A program made the translations under genes and the position numbers. From positions 372,001 through 436,000 of the forward strand of contig NZ_LIPG01000004.1 of the NCBI RefSeq assembly GCF_001905505.1: a stretch of 64,000 bases of DNA. Direction: 5' to 3'. Source of the stretch: Streptomyces sp. CB02058. Lineage in GTDB: Bacteria > Actinomycetota > Actinomycetes > Streptomycetales > Streptomycetaceae. Below, in pieces: positions 8,670-16,392 of the stretch. Below the pieces are notes generated by a model that saw only the letters and a list, made by a program, of their open reading frames with translations, was not told the DNA's origin and did not search any database. How positions within the stretch are numbered: position 1 is the stretch's first letter; the number at the start of each line of letters is the position of its first letter.

Positions 8670-8704
8670 ACGGCGACTGCGGGACAATCTCCCGCAGTCG
8701 CCGT
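8670..8704. terminator. Strong bidirectional hairpin terminator
   Basis: A perfect 15-bp stem (ACGGCGACTGCGGGA and its complement) with a 5-nt loop lies between the convergent hydrolase (plus) and rhamnogalacturonan lyase (minus). There is no U-tract, as is usual in Streptomyces. Confidence 0.9.
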
Positions 8705-8734
8705 CCCTGAGCGGAAAGCCTGACGCTGTGCCGG

Positions 8735-10624
8735 CTACGGCGTCGTGATGACCGGCCGCGGCGCGGTCGCCATGCCGCTCCCGATGGCGAAGCTGGGGTG
8801 CGGCGGCTGGTTGTAGGCCGTGTTCTGCCAGGCCAGCGCCGTGCGGTACATCGTGTCGTGGAGCAGTGTGGTGATCTTCGTGCCGGTCTCGTGCGGCGTG
8901 GAGTAGATGCGCAGTGCCGTGTTGTTGGTGGTCGCCCAGACCACTTCCTCACGCCAGTCGCCGAAGATGTCGCCGGAGAGCGCGGGCGTGGCCTTGGTGC
9001 CGTTGTTCGAGTGGACCGAGGCCCCGGTCAGCAGACGGGTGTCGCCGGAGGTGCCGTACTTGTCGATGTGGTCGCCGTCGAGGAGTTCGCGGGTGGTGTC
9101 CCCGTCCCACCAGGACAGGAAGTTCGAGCTGGACGGCTTGCGGCTGGTGACGACGTCACCCTTCGGGCCGCGTACCCCGGAGACGGCGGAGGACCAGGAC
9201 TCCGCACCGGCGCTGCCGGACCAGATGTCGCCGGACACCCCTCGCCCGTTGTCCCCGCTGGCCGGGGTGGACCACAGGATCTGGCCGGACTTGGCGTCCG
9301 CCATCCAGGAGGACGGCTTGGAGCTGTCCTCGTCGACCTTGAACTCCTCCAGGCCCGCGCGGGAGGGATCGAGGTCCCCGACGTGCATGGCGTCCCCGTG
9401 GCCGTTCTTCGTGGTCCACAGTCCGCTGCCGTTGTCGTCCACGGCCATGGCGCCGTAGATGATCTCGTCCTTGCCGTCACCGTCGGCGTCGGCGATGGAC
9501 AGCTGGTGGTTGCCCTGGCCGTCGTATCCCTTGCCGGTGTTGGTGGAGCTGTTCGTGTCGAAGGTCCAGCGCCGGGTGAAGGCTCCGTTGCGCCAGTCCC
9601 AGGCGGCGATGACGCTGCGCGTGTAGTAGCCGCGCGCCATGATCAGGGACGGCCTCGCGCCGTCCAGATAGGCCGTGCCGGCGAGGAAGCGGTCGACCCG
9701 GTTGCCGTACGAGTCGCCCCAGGAGGACACCGTGCCGCGCGCGGGGACGTAGTCGACGGTGCCCATCGCGGCACCGGTCTTCCCGTTGAACATCGTCAGG
9801 AACTCGGGGCCGGACAGGATGTAGCCGGAGGAGTTGCGGTAGTCCGCGGAGGAGCTGCCGATCACCTTGCCGGCCCCGTCGACGCTGCCGTCGGCGGTCT
9901 TCGTAGCCACCTCGGCCTGGCCGTCCCCGTCGTAGTCGTACACCTGGAACTGCGTGTAGTGCGCCCCGGAACGGATGTTGCGCCCCAGGTCGATGCGCCA
10001 GAGCCTGGTGCCGTCCAGCCGGATGCCGTCGATGATCGTGTTGCCCGTGTAGCCGGACTGGGAGTTGTCCTTGGCGTTGGTGGGCTGCCACTTCAGGACG
10101 AAGTCGAGGGCGCCGTCGCCGTCCAGGTCGCCCACGGAAGCGTCGTTGGCCTCGTAGGTGTAGGAGACCCCGTCGGGTGTCGTTCCGCCGGCGGGCGGGC
10201 TGATGGGCACGTCCTTGTATCCGGCGCGGAACTGGATCGCGTGCACGGAGTCGGCCTGTTCCACGCCGTTGACGACCGCGCGCACCGTGTAGTCGGCGGT
10301 GGCGGGCGCGCCCGAGTGGAAGTAGTTGGTCGACGCGGTGACCGGCGAGGCGTTCACCTTGGTGCCGGCCCGGTAGACGTTGAACGACACGTTGTCGGGG
10401 TCGGTACCCAGCCAGCGCCAGCTGACGAGGTTCCCGCTGTCGGTGTGGACGCTCACGACGCCGCGGTCGAGGGCCTCCGCCTGCCGGGCGGTGGCGGCCT
10501 GCGAGGCTGGGCCGAGGGCGACGAGCCCGCCGGCGGCGAGCAGCCCGGCCGCCAGCGCGCGGGTGCGGGTGATGCGGCGTCTGCGAGGGGGGCGGGAATC
10601 GGGTCGGGTAAGCAGAGGCTCCAC
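8735..10624 (-). CDS. Secreted rhamnogalacturonan lyase, PL11 family
   Basis: The protein has about 629 residues from GTG 10624, which has AAGG 8-10 nt upstream; GTG 10633 would add three residues. It has an Arg-rich signal peptide, then the PL11 beta-propeller with repeated DxDGDG-type calcium loops: DLDGDGALDFVLKWQPTN, YDYDGDGQAEVATKTADG and IADADGDGKDEIIYGAM. Other family signatures are YVPARGTVSSWGD, MARGYYTRSVIAAWDWR and SGDIFGDWREEVVW. PL11 enzymes (YesW/YesX type) cleave the rhamnose-galacturonate backbone of pectin by beta-elimination. No carbohydrate-binding module follows the catalytic domain. It lies only 37 nt downstream of the DUF1232 gene, so its promoter may be inside that gene. 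Confidence 0.93.
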   Translation of the reverse strand: MEPLLTRPDSRPPRRRRITRTRALAAGLLAAGGLVALGPASQAATARQAEALDRGVVSVHTDSGNLVSWRWLGTDPDNVSFNVYRAGTKVNASPVTASTNYFHSGAPATADYTVRAVVNGVEQADSVHAIQFRAGYKDVPISPPAGGTTPDGVSYTYEANDASVGDLDGDGALDFVLKWQPTNAKDNSQSGYTGNTIIDGIRLDGTRLWRIDLGRNIRSGAHYTQFQVYDYDGDGQAEVATKTADGSVDGAGKVIGSSSADYRNSSGYILSGPEFLTMFNGKTGAAMGTVDYVPARGTVSSWGDSYGNRVDRFLAGTAYLDGARPSLIMARGYYTRSVIAAWDWRNGAFTRRWTFDTNSSTNTGKGYDGQGNHQLSIADADGDGKDEIIYGAMAVDDNGSGLWTTKNGHGDAMHVGDLDPSRAGLEEFKVDEDSSKPSSWMADAKSGQILWSTPASGDNGRGVSGDIWSGSAGAESWSSAVSGVRGPKGDVVTSRKPSSSNFLSWWDGDTTRELLDGDHIDKYGTSGDTRLLTGASVHSNNGTKATPALSGDIFGDWREEVVWATTNNTALRIYSTPHETGTKITTLLHDTMYRTALAWQNTAYNQPPHPSFAIGSGMATAPRPVITTP

Positions 10625-10661
10625 GGGAGGCACCTTCTGGCAGGGGATGGCTTACGCCCCC

Positions 10662-11000
10662 TCAGTTGCTCCCGGAAGCCGAAAGGTTGCCGCCAGGTTC
10701 CTTCCGTGTCACGGCGTTCCGGCCCCGCCCCACGCCTGCCGTGTGCGCCGCGGCGTGCAGCGAGCGCAGGGCGAGCAGCAGGAAGCCGATGTCGTCGAGG
10801 TAGACGGGGTCCGGCAGGAGGTCGACGGGCGACACGGTGTAGATCACGGCCGCCCACACCAGCGCCTTGTCGCGCAGGGGGATTCCGGCGTCCATGAGCA
10901 GTTTCCTGGCACGGATCACCCGTACCAGCAGGACCGCGGCGACACCCGCCAGGAGCAGCAGGACGATCGCGCCGATGAGGAGCCAGACCCAGGTGTCCAT
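10662..11000 (-). CDS. DUF1232 (YkvA-like) membrane protein
   Basis: This 112-residue protein begins with one strong transmembrane helix (TWVWLLIGAIVLLLLAGVAAVLLV), followed by a basic segment. It then has the DUF1232 signature WAAVIYTVSPVDLLPDPVYLDDIGFLLLALR (about residues 49-79). The SPVDLLPD motif defines the YkvA family; its function is unknown. GGAGAGGATGAG precedes the ATG. The hydrophilic C-terminal tail is not conserved in appearance. Confidence 0.85.
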   Translation of the reverse strand: MDTWVWLLIGAIVLLLLAGVAAVLLVRVIRARKLLMDAGIPLRDKALVWAAVIYTVSPVDLLPDPVYLDDIGFLLLALRSLHAAAHTAGVGRGRNAVTRKEPGGNLSASGSN

Positions 11001-11041
11001 GGCTCATCCTCTCCCGGCGGGGTGTCCGGAGCGGGGAGGCG

Positions 11042-11299
11042 TCATCCGTGGCTCCTGACCTGGCGGCGGGAGCGGCGGCGCTTCAGGGCACGGCGTTCGT
11101 TCTCGTCCGTGCCTCCCCACACACCTGCGTCCTGGCCGTTCTCCAGAGCCCATTCCAGGCACTGTTCCCGCACGGGGCAGGCCCGGCAGACCGCCTTGGC
11201 GTCCTCGGTCTGCACGAGTGCCGGGCCGCTGCTGCCGATGGGGAAGAACAGGTCGGGGTCCTCCTCGCGGCATGCCGCGTGGGTGCGCCAGTTGTCCAT
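11042..11299 (-). CDS. WhiB-family iron-sulfur regulator (Wbl)
   Basis: From ATG 11299, preceded by GAAGGAGTGAG, the product is 85 residues. The four [4Fe-4S] cysteines are Cys10, Cys38, Cys41 and Cys47 (HAAC, then CRACPVREQC). The conserved turn GVWGGTDENERRALKRRR follows, with a basic DNA-contacting tail. Wbl proteins bind sigma factor region 4 and sense redox state or nitric oxide in development, secondary metabolism and stress. The short length without extra domains is like WblE/WblA-type members. Which paralogue it is cannot be decided from this sequence alone. Confidence 0.93.
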   Translation of the reverse strand: MDNWRTHAACREEDPDLFFPIGSSGPALVQTEDAKAVCRACPVREQCLEWALENGQDAGVWGGTDENERRALKRRRSRRQVRSHG

Positions 11300-11440
11300 G
11301 TCGCTCACTCCTTCTCGTACGGGACGGGCCCGCCGACGCGGCGGTTCCCGCTTCGTCGCTCTGTGTTCCGTGCGTTGCGTGAGTCGCGCACTGTGCGCGT
11401 GACCGTCTCCGGGCGTTCGAAACCCCAACAGGACCGTTCT

Positions 11441-12298
11441 TCAAAGGTTTCCGGGATTCTCCCGGCCGGCCGGGAGGGGCGTGCCCGGGTGCGGGGCGGA
11501 CGCGCAGGCGGTGTCCAGCCTGATGCGGTAGTCCATGACGGCGGCGGGTTCGTCGATGATGTCCACGCGGCTCCCGGGGATCTCCAGGACCGCGCGGTCG
11601 CCGATCTCCGGGGCCTGTACGCGCAGCAGGTGCAGCGGCGGGACTCCGGTCATGGGGTGCGGCGGGTGGCCGAGGGGCACCACCTGGACCGTGAGGTGCC
11701 GGCGGTCGGCGGCCTCCTCCAGTACGGCCCGCTGCCCGGCCATCACCGCGGGGCCGCCGACCCGGGTGTGAAGGGCGGCTGCGGGGAACAGGGCCCACAG
11801 GACGGCCCCGCGCTCCTCCAGGCGGCGCTGCCGCTCCCCCAGCAGTTCGACGCGGCGGTCGCGCCACGCACCGGATTCGGCCGGGAACAGGGCGTGGCAG
11901 AGGGCGGCCTCGTAGGCCGGGGTGCGCAGCAGTTCGGGGACCACCGCGGGGTGCCAGGTCCGGACGAGCCGGGCGCTGGATTCGATGCCGATGACCTCCT
12001 GCTGCCACGGGCGCATCGTGTCCCGCCACCGGTGCCACCAGCCGGGCAGATTCGCGGCGGCCAGGCCCGCCATGATCGGCTCGCCCTCGGCGTCGGAGAC
12101 CCCGTAGCGCTCCAGAAGCACCCGGACCTGGTGGGCGTCGAGCCCCGTCTCGGCACGCTCGATCCGGCGTACGGTCGCGGGGTGGGCACCCAGTGCCACG
12201 GCAGCGGCCTGCAGGCTGATGCCCGCGCGTTCCCGCAGGAGGCGCAGGCGCGCCGCCAGGACACGGTGCTCGACCGTGGGGCCGGATCGGGGCCTCAT
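11441..12298 (-). CDS. XRE-family helix-turn-helix regulator with DUF5753 domain
   Basis: From ATG 12298, after GAGAGAGGTACGTGG, the protein has 285 residues. The N-terminal HTH is LAARLRLLRERAGISLQAAAVALGAHPATVRRIERAETGL (about residues 14-53). The rest is a DUF5753 domain, with LVRTWHPAVVPELLRTPAYEAAL and VQVVPLGHPPHPMTGVPPLHLL-type segments. Such regulators are abundant in Streptomyces and usually sit beside a DUF397 protein and an anti-sigma-like ATPase. Here the ATPase gene is divergent and no DUF397 gene was found. The 130-bp divergent region contains a near-perfect 20-bp palindrome that is its likely binding site. Confidence 0.9.
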   Translation of the reverse strand: MRPRSGPTVEHRVLAARLRLLRERAGISLQAAAVALGAHPATVRRIERAETGLDAHQVRVLLERYGVSDAEGEPIMAGLAAANLPGWWHRWRDTMRPWQQEVIGIESSARLVRTWHPAVVPELLRTPAYEAALCHALFPAESGAWRDRRVELLGERQRRLEERGAVLWALFPAAALHTRVGGPAVMAGQRAVLEEAADRRHLTVQVVPLGHPPHPMTGVPPLHLLRVQAPEIGDRAVLEIPGSRVDIIDEPAAVMDYRIRLDTACASAPHPGTPLPAGRENPGNL

Positions 12299-12394
12299 CC
12301 ACGTACCTCTCTCGGCGCGCCGAAACGGGCGAGTTTCAGGCAGACGCAGCACAGATTCAGACACTATCCGGAACTATTTGGTCATTCTGTCTCT

Positions 12395-12414
12395 TGCAAA
12401 GTATGCACTTTGCA
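12395..12414. promoter_or_regulatory. 20-bp inverted repeat between XRE regulator and ATPase genes
   Basis: TGCAAAGTATGCACTTTGCA has perfect 8-bp arms around ATGC and ends 14 nt before the ATPase ATG. A plausible promoter (TTGGTC at 12378, 18-bp spacer, TATGCA at 12402) would place its -10 inside the palindrome, which suits repression by the divergent XRE-DUF5753 protein. Confidence 0.65.
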
Positions 12415-12428
12415 CGGAGAGTACGTAC

Positions 12429-13019
12429 ATGTCGGAAATAGTCGCGTGCGCGCGTCTCACCCCGGAGGGCTCGGGCGGTCGTAGCGCACAGAGCTGGTGG
12501 ATTCCCCGCCTCCCCCGGAGTGTCCCCGAAGCAAGGCACCGCGTGCAGCAAGCCATGCGGAGCTGGGGAGAGCCCGACGACCGCGTGGAGACCGCGGCCC
12601 TGGTGGTGACCGAGCTGGTGGCCAACGCGGTGGAGCACACCACGGGCCGGCGGATCCGGTGCCGCCTGCTGCGGACCCCCGGCCGGGTGCGCATCTGCGT
12701 GTGGAACCGCCGTCTGCGGCACGGGCAGCCACTGCCCCGGCCGAGGGACCCGGCCGTGCCGCACACCCGCCACGCAGCGGCGCGCCCTGAGCGGCACCGC
12801 GCCGCGGGCGACGGGTCTCATGGCCCCGGCGCTCACGACGGCACGGAGGGCCCGGGGCCCGTTGCCGCGACCGTGCCGGAGGGCATGGACGGGCACGAAG
12901 GGTTCAGCCTCACCTCGGTCGCCGAGGACGGGCGGGGCCTGATGCTCGTGGACGCGCTGGCCTCACGGTGGGGCACCCGCACCAGCATGTCCGGCCGGCT
13001 GGTCTGGGCCGACATCTGA
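12429..13019 (+). CDS. ATP-binding protein of the anti-sigma regulatory kinase type (HATPase_c)
   Basis: The 196-residue product shows the GHKL N box in ETAALVVTELVANAVEHT (about residues 57-74) and a G box in EDGRGLMLVDALASRWGTR (about 170-190). They are separated by an unusually long, low-complexity His/Pro/Gly-rich insertion (about 105-160) where RsbW/SpoIIAB-like kinases have a short loop. Family members phosphorylate anti-sigma antagonists or bind sigma factors. It is divergent from the XRE-DUF5753 regulator, the standard pairing for this family in Streptomyces. The ATG is preceded by GGAG. Confidence 0.87.
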   Translation: MSEIVACARLTPEGSGGRSAQSWWIPRLPRSVPEARHRVQQAMRSWGEPDDRVETAALVVTELVANAVEHTTGRRIRCRLLRTPGRVRICVWNRRLRHGQPLPRPRDPAVPHTRHAAARPERHRAAGDGSHGPGAHDGTEGPGPVAATVPEGMDGHEGFSLTSVAEDGRGLMLVDALASRWGTRTSMSGRLVWADI

Positions 13020-13037
13020 GCGCCCGGGGCGGTCGCC

Positions 13038-13754
13038 TCAGGCGAGCGCCCGGCATTCCGGGTGGCCCCAGCCGCTCGCGTTCTTCGCGATCATGTCCTT
13101 GGCCGCGTAAGGCTTCCCGCACTGGCAGCGGCCCGCGAACTTCGCCCTGATCGTCGCGCCGGACCGGGCGGACCCGCCGCCGGCGCCCGCGGAGCCCGTT
13201 CCGCCGGACCGGGTGGATCCCCCGCGCGAGGCGCCCGTTCTGCCCTTGGCCGAGCGGGCGGGGGCCGGAACCGGCAGCGCGGCGGTACCGTGCGCGGTGC
13301 CCGCGGCCTGCTGGGACACGGCGACCTCGCTCGCGGCCTGGTCGGCCAGCGCGTTGAGCGGATCACCGTCCACCTGGTGCGCCGGCACGTAGCGGAATTC
13401 CACGCTGCGCCCGGCCAGCAGCTCGTCGATACCGACCACCAGCTCGCGGTTGGCGACCGGCTTGCCGCCCGACGTCTTCCAGCCGTTGCGCTTCCAGCCC
13501 GGGAGCCATTTGGTGACCGCGTTCATCGCGTACTGCGAGTCCATCCGCACCTCGACGGGGACGGCGGGGTCGGTGGACCTCAGCAGTTCCAGCAGGGCGG
13601 TGAGCTCGGCGACGTTGTTGGTGGCCGTGCCGAGCGGGCCCGCCTCCCATCGCTGGGGGTTCCCCTGGTCATCGGCCACGACCCACGCCCAGGCGGCAGG
13701 TCCCGGATTGCCCTTCGATGCCCCGTCACACGCGGCGATGATGCGCTCGTTCAT
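13038..13754 (-). CDS. rnhA: Ribonuclease HI with C-terminal cysteine motif
   Basis: Starting at ATG 13754 (MNERIIAACDG) the product has 238 residues; an ATG four codons upstream is possible. The catalytic set is present: Asp10, Glu50, Asp72, Asp138 and His126 (YVPAHQVDGDPLNALADQAA). It is a complete RNase H1 domain of about 145 residues that removes RNA from RNA-DNA hybrids. The remaining 90 residues are an Ala/Gly/Ser/Arg-rich linker followed by a conserved-looking tail, GRCQCGKPYAAKDMIAKNASGWGHPECRA, with Cys and His spaced like a small zinc ribbon. This tail is not in E. coli RNase HI. It converges on the ATPase gene with an 18-bp gap. Confidence 0.9.
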   Translation of the reverse strand: MNERIIAACDGASKGNPGPAAWAWVVADDQGNPQRWEAGPLGTATNNVAELTALLELLRSTDPAVPVEVRMDSQYAMNAVTKWLPGWKRNGWKTSGGKPVANRELVVGIDELLAGRSVEFRYVPAHQVDGDPLNALADQAASEVAVSQQAAGTAHGTAALPVPAPARSAKGRTGASRGGSTRSGGTGSAGAGGGSARSGATIRAKFAGRCQCGKPYAAKDMIAKNASGWGHPECRALA

Positions 13755-13804
13755 GCCCACGATCATGCCAGCCCGCGGGGCCGGTCCCGACGGGCCCGTG
13801 AACG

Positions 13805-13844
13805 CGCGGGGGCCCCGGACCGCAGAGAGCGGCCGGGGCCCGCG
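13805..13844 (-). terminator. GC-rich hairpin downstream of cyclophilin gene
   Basis: CGCGGG/GGCCCCGGACCGC pairs with GCGGCCGGGGCCCGCG through an AGAGA loop, with small bulges. It lies about 70 nt past the ppiA stop codon and before the RNase HI gene on the same strand. Confidence 0.65.
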
Positions 13845-13911
13845 GCGTGTGCACCCGAAGCCTCGCGTCAGATCATGCCGGGCCCGCGTGCCCCGGCCCG
13901 GACGGAAGACC

Positions 13912-14409
13912 TCAGATAACGCCGGACGCGGAGACGGCGATGCCGGCCTTGGTCTGGCCGGAGGACGAGCCGTACGACTCGATCTTGCGGACGAGCTCCA
14001 TGCTGGTCTCGTCGGCGACCTCACCGAACACCACGTGCTTGCCGTCGAGCCACGGCGTGAGGACGGTGGTGATGAAGAACTGCGAACCGTTGGTGTTCGG
14101 GCCGGCGTTGGCCATCGAGAGCAGCCCCGGCTTGTTGTGCTTCAGGGTGAAGTTCTCGTCGGCGAACTTCTCGCCGTAGATGCTCTTGCCGCCGGTTCCG
14201 TTGCCGTTGGTGAAGTCTCCGCCCTGGAGCATGAAGCCCGGGATCACGCGGTGGAACGGCGAGCCGGCGTAGCCGAAGCCCTTCTCACCGGTGGCGAGCG
14301 CGCGGAAGTTCTCCACGGTCTTGGGGGCAACGTCGTCGAAAAGGTTGAACACGATCCGCCCAGCGGGCTTCTCGTCGATGCTGATGTCGAAATACGCCTT
14401 GATGGTCAT
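13912..14409 (-). CDS. ppiA: Peptidyl-prolyl cis-trans isomerase, cyclophilin type
   Basis: This 165-residue single-domain cyclophilin contains VAPKTVENFRALATGEKGFGY, the catalytic FHRVIPGFMLQGGD with its Arg, NTNGSQFFITT and WLDGKHVVFGEV. These are the active-site landmarks of cytosolic CypA-type isomerases. It has no signal peptide, so it is cytoplasmic. Length matches S. coelicolor-type cyclophilins. GGATGG lies before the ATG. It stands as a single gene bounded by hairpins on both sides (13805-13844 and 14498-14530). Confidence 0.95.
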   Translation of the reverse strand: MTIKAYFDISIDEKPAGRIVFNLFDDVAPKTVENFRALATGEKGFGYAGSPFHRVIPGFMLQGGDFTNGNGTGGKSIYGEKFADENFTLKHNKPGLLSMANAGPNTNGSQFFITTVLTPWLDGKHVVFGEVADETSMELVRKIESYGSSSGQTKAGIAVSASGVI

Positions 14410-14497
14410 GGGTCCATCCTGACATCACCGGACGCCTCCCGTTGCACAGCCCCCGCCCCCACGCGGCCCCGGAGCCGCAAGGCGGCGCAAACGAACG

Positions 14498-14530
14498 CGG
14501 CGTACCACGGGGGTGAGCCGTGGTACGCCG
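14498..14530 (-). terminator. Perfect 13-bp hairpin terminator downstream of lamin-tail gene
   Basis: CGGCGTACCACGG and its exact complement flank a GGGTGAG loop, 93-125 nt after the stop of the lamin-tail protein and before the cyclophilin gene on the same strand. Three CGCTCAGG repeats lie just beside it (about 14540-14580). Confidence 0.85.
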
Positions 14531-14622
14531 GTCATTCGGGCCGATCGCTCAGGGAGAACGCTCAGGCCGGTCGCTCAGGCAGGGCGCCCGGGGGGAACGC
14601 CGCTTCCCCCCGGCCCCGCCGT

Positions 14623-15150
14623 TCAGCGGTTGCCGCGGTGGCCGCCGTCACGACCGCCGTCACGACCGCCGTCGCGGTGGCCGCCGTCACGGTGCCGGCC
14701 CCAGGACTCGGAGTCGATCTTGCGGCCCCGGTTGTCACGGAGGGTCGCGGTGTCACGGCTGTCCCACACGTAGTTGCGGCGGTCCTGGTAGACGTCGTGC
14801 CGGGTGTCGCGGCCCACGCCGGTGTGGACACGGACGGAGGAGCGGCCGGCCAGCCGCAGGTCGAACGTGTACGAGCGGCGGCTCTCGTCGGTGAGCGTCC
14901 AGCCGCGGAGGTTCACGGAGTGGCGGCTGGTGTTCGTGACGGTGACCCACTCCGCGTTCAGGCTGCGGTTGGAGCCGTTGTCGCGGCCGGGGCTCTCGTA
15001 CTGGATCTCGCCGAGGACGATCGCCGAGCGCTGGCGGTCGCGGCCACGGTCGTGGTCCCGGCCGTCGGCCGTGGCCGGCAGGGCCGCGGCGCCGAGCAGG
15101 GCGCCGGTGGCGAGAACGGTGGCGGTGATCCGTCGTGCGGAACGGGACAT
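14623..15150 (-). CDS. Secreted lamin-tail-domain protein
   Basis: The 175-residue product has a signal peptide ending ALPATADG (about residue 29), a short charged RDRGRDRQ stretch and a lamin-tail (LTD) Ig-like domain: IVLGEIQYESPG, LNAEWVTVTNTSRHSVNLRGWTLTDE and SVRVHTGVGRDTRHDVYQDRRNYVWDSRDTATLRDNRG. LTD domains occur in secreted bacterial nucleases and surface proteins and may mediate binding. No catalytic domain is attached here. The tail is a Gly/Asp/Arg/His repeat (HRDGGRDGG-like units), encoded by imperfect 9-bp DNA repeats. GAGGGGTTTCC precedes the ATG. A 9-bp-arm inverted repeat lies 118-150 nt upstream. Confidence 0.88.
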   Translation of the reverse strand: MSRSARRITATVLATGALLGAAALPATADGRDHDRGRDRQRSAIVLGEIQYESPGRDNGSNRSLNAEWVTVTNTSRHSVNLRGWTLTDESRRSYTFDLRLAGRSSVRVHTGVGRDTRHDVYQDRRNYVWDSRDTATLRDNRGRKIDSESWGRHRDGGHRDGGRDGGRDGGHRGNR

Positions 15151-15492
15151 GGAAACCCCTCATCATGCGGGCCCGGAATGGAGTGCCGGGCGTTTTTCCG
15201 ACCCCGGCGTCGTGCCGAGAACGCAAACTTTGTCCCGCTTTCGAGGTGGCCGAAAGGTGCCCTGGTTCGTGTGACAAAGTGCGGACATTTCTGTCACACG
15301 CGGCTGCATTCGACACGGATTCCGGCGGTCGTAGACCTGTCAACCGTTGATCCTTGCACCGACCCTTTCGGCTGGCCGTTCGCCTGGTCGGAGCGCCCCG
15401 TTCACACCCGCTCCGCTCCCCCGGGCGCCGAAGCCCGGGAAGCCCATTTCCGTGTAACAGAAGCGAGAGCGCTTGCCTGGACAGGCGTTCCA
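15151..15492. other. Intergenic stretch with inverted repeat
   Basis: No gene is convincing here. The clearest structure is CGTGTGACA (15268-15276) and its complement TGTCACACG (15292-15300) around 15 nt, 118-150 nt upstream of the lamin-tail start. It could be an operator or RNA hairpin. A second small inverted repeat, AAGCG-AGAG-CGCTT, lies at 15461-15474. I found no match to a riboswitch I know. Confidence 0.45.
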
Positions 15493-15729
15493 TTACCGTC
15501 GGGATAGAAGCTCGCGCGTTCGAGCTCTCAGGACCCAGCGGGACGGCGCGATCCGGGCTCGCTGCCCGCCGCTGGTGACCAGCGCGTTCACCGGCGTCAT
15601 CGGATCCAGCGCCATCGTCCTGGCCAGCAGGACGCCGACGGCCAGCGGGAGCAGGGTGACGGCCAGCGCCGATCCGGCGCTGGTCAGGTTCTTCTGGATA
15701 CGGGGGCGCGGCGGCGCGATGCGGACCAT
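15493..15729 (-). CDS. Possible small membrane protein (uncertain)
   Basis: A reading frame of 78 codons from ATG 15729 encodes a basic N terminus, one hydrophobic segment (SALAVTLLPLAVGVLLARTMAL) and a basic C terminus. I do not recognise it. Codon bias is weaker than in neighbours and the ribosome site is poor (GGGG close to the start). It may be spurious. It is on the same strand as the DUF6221 gene, 108 nt downstream of it. Confidence 0.3.
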   Translation of the reverse strand: MVRIAPPRPRIQKNLTSAGSALAVTLLPLAVGVLLARTMALDPMTPVNALVTSGGQRARIAPSRWVLRARTRELLSRR

Positions 15730-15837
15730 GACCCCATTCGACCGCCGACGGCAGGCGGCGGCATCGGGCCAGGTACTCAGACGGGCCGCTCCCCCGTACT
15801 CACTCCGGCTGGTGGGCACCTGGCCCGGACCGGACCG

Positions 15838-16257
15838 TCACGCTTCGGACGGCGGGCCCCAGTGCGAGAAGCGGGGCAGCCACTTCACCCGGTAGTCGGG
15901 GTGCCCGGCGTGCTCGGCGGCCATCTGCCGGACGACGAAGCCGAGCCCGACGGCGCGGCCCGAGCTGAAGTCCTGGGCGGGCCGGTCGGTGTCCAGGACC
16001 GCGATCTCCTCGTACTCGTCCAGGAGCACCCTGGTGGTCTCGATACGGCGCAGGGTGCGCGCCGGGTCCTGGAAGGCGATGTGCCGGTCGTAGCCCCGCG
16101 ACCGTACGACGAACGCGATGCCGCTCGTCCGGTCGTGCACCTCGCCGGGCGCCTCGGCCGGGGTGCGCCAGCCGTCTCCGCCGGCTTCCCGCGCGATGAG
16201 CTCCTCCTCCGCGAGGCGCGCCCGCACGAAGGCCAAGAGGTCCGTGTTGTCTGCCAT
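15838..16257 (-). CDS. DUF6221 family protein
   Basis: This 139-residue hydrophilic protein has the features of the Streptomyces DUF6221 family: MADNTDLLAFVRARLAEEELIAREA at the N terminus, RHIAFQDPARTLRRIETTRVLLDEYE in the middle, and GLGFVVRQMAAEHAGHPDYRVKWLP near the C terminus. Family function is unknown; members often lie in accessory or phage-associated regions. No membrane segment or metal motif is visible. AAGGA lies upstream of the ATG. Confidence 0.75.
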   Translation of the reverse strand: MADNTDLLAFVRARLAEEELIAREAGGDGWRTPAEAPGEVHDRTSGIAFVVRSRGYDRHIAFQDPARTLRRIETTRVLLDEYEEIAVLDTDRPAQDFSSGRAVGLGFVVRQMAAEHAGHPDYRVKWLPRFSHWGPPSEA

Positions 16258-16392
16258 CTGGTTCCGAATCCTTCTCCGTCACAGACCGCGGCGGATCTCC
16301 GTTCACCGACGCGGACCCGTTCTGCCCGACCAGCAGAGGATGCCTCACCGGGGCGCCTGGACCGCAGCCCGGGGCGGTGATCAGCGTGGTGA

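Noticed and set aside
14640..14700. CRISPR-like short repeats
   Set aside because: They are 9-bp coding repeats for the Gly/Asp/Arg/His tail of the lamin-tail protein, with no spacers.
15151..15492. Riboswitch or small RNA upstream of the lamin-tail gene
   Set aside because: An inverted repeat is present, but no known riboswitch core could be recognised.
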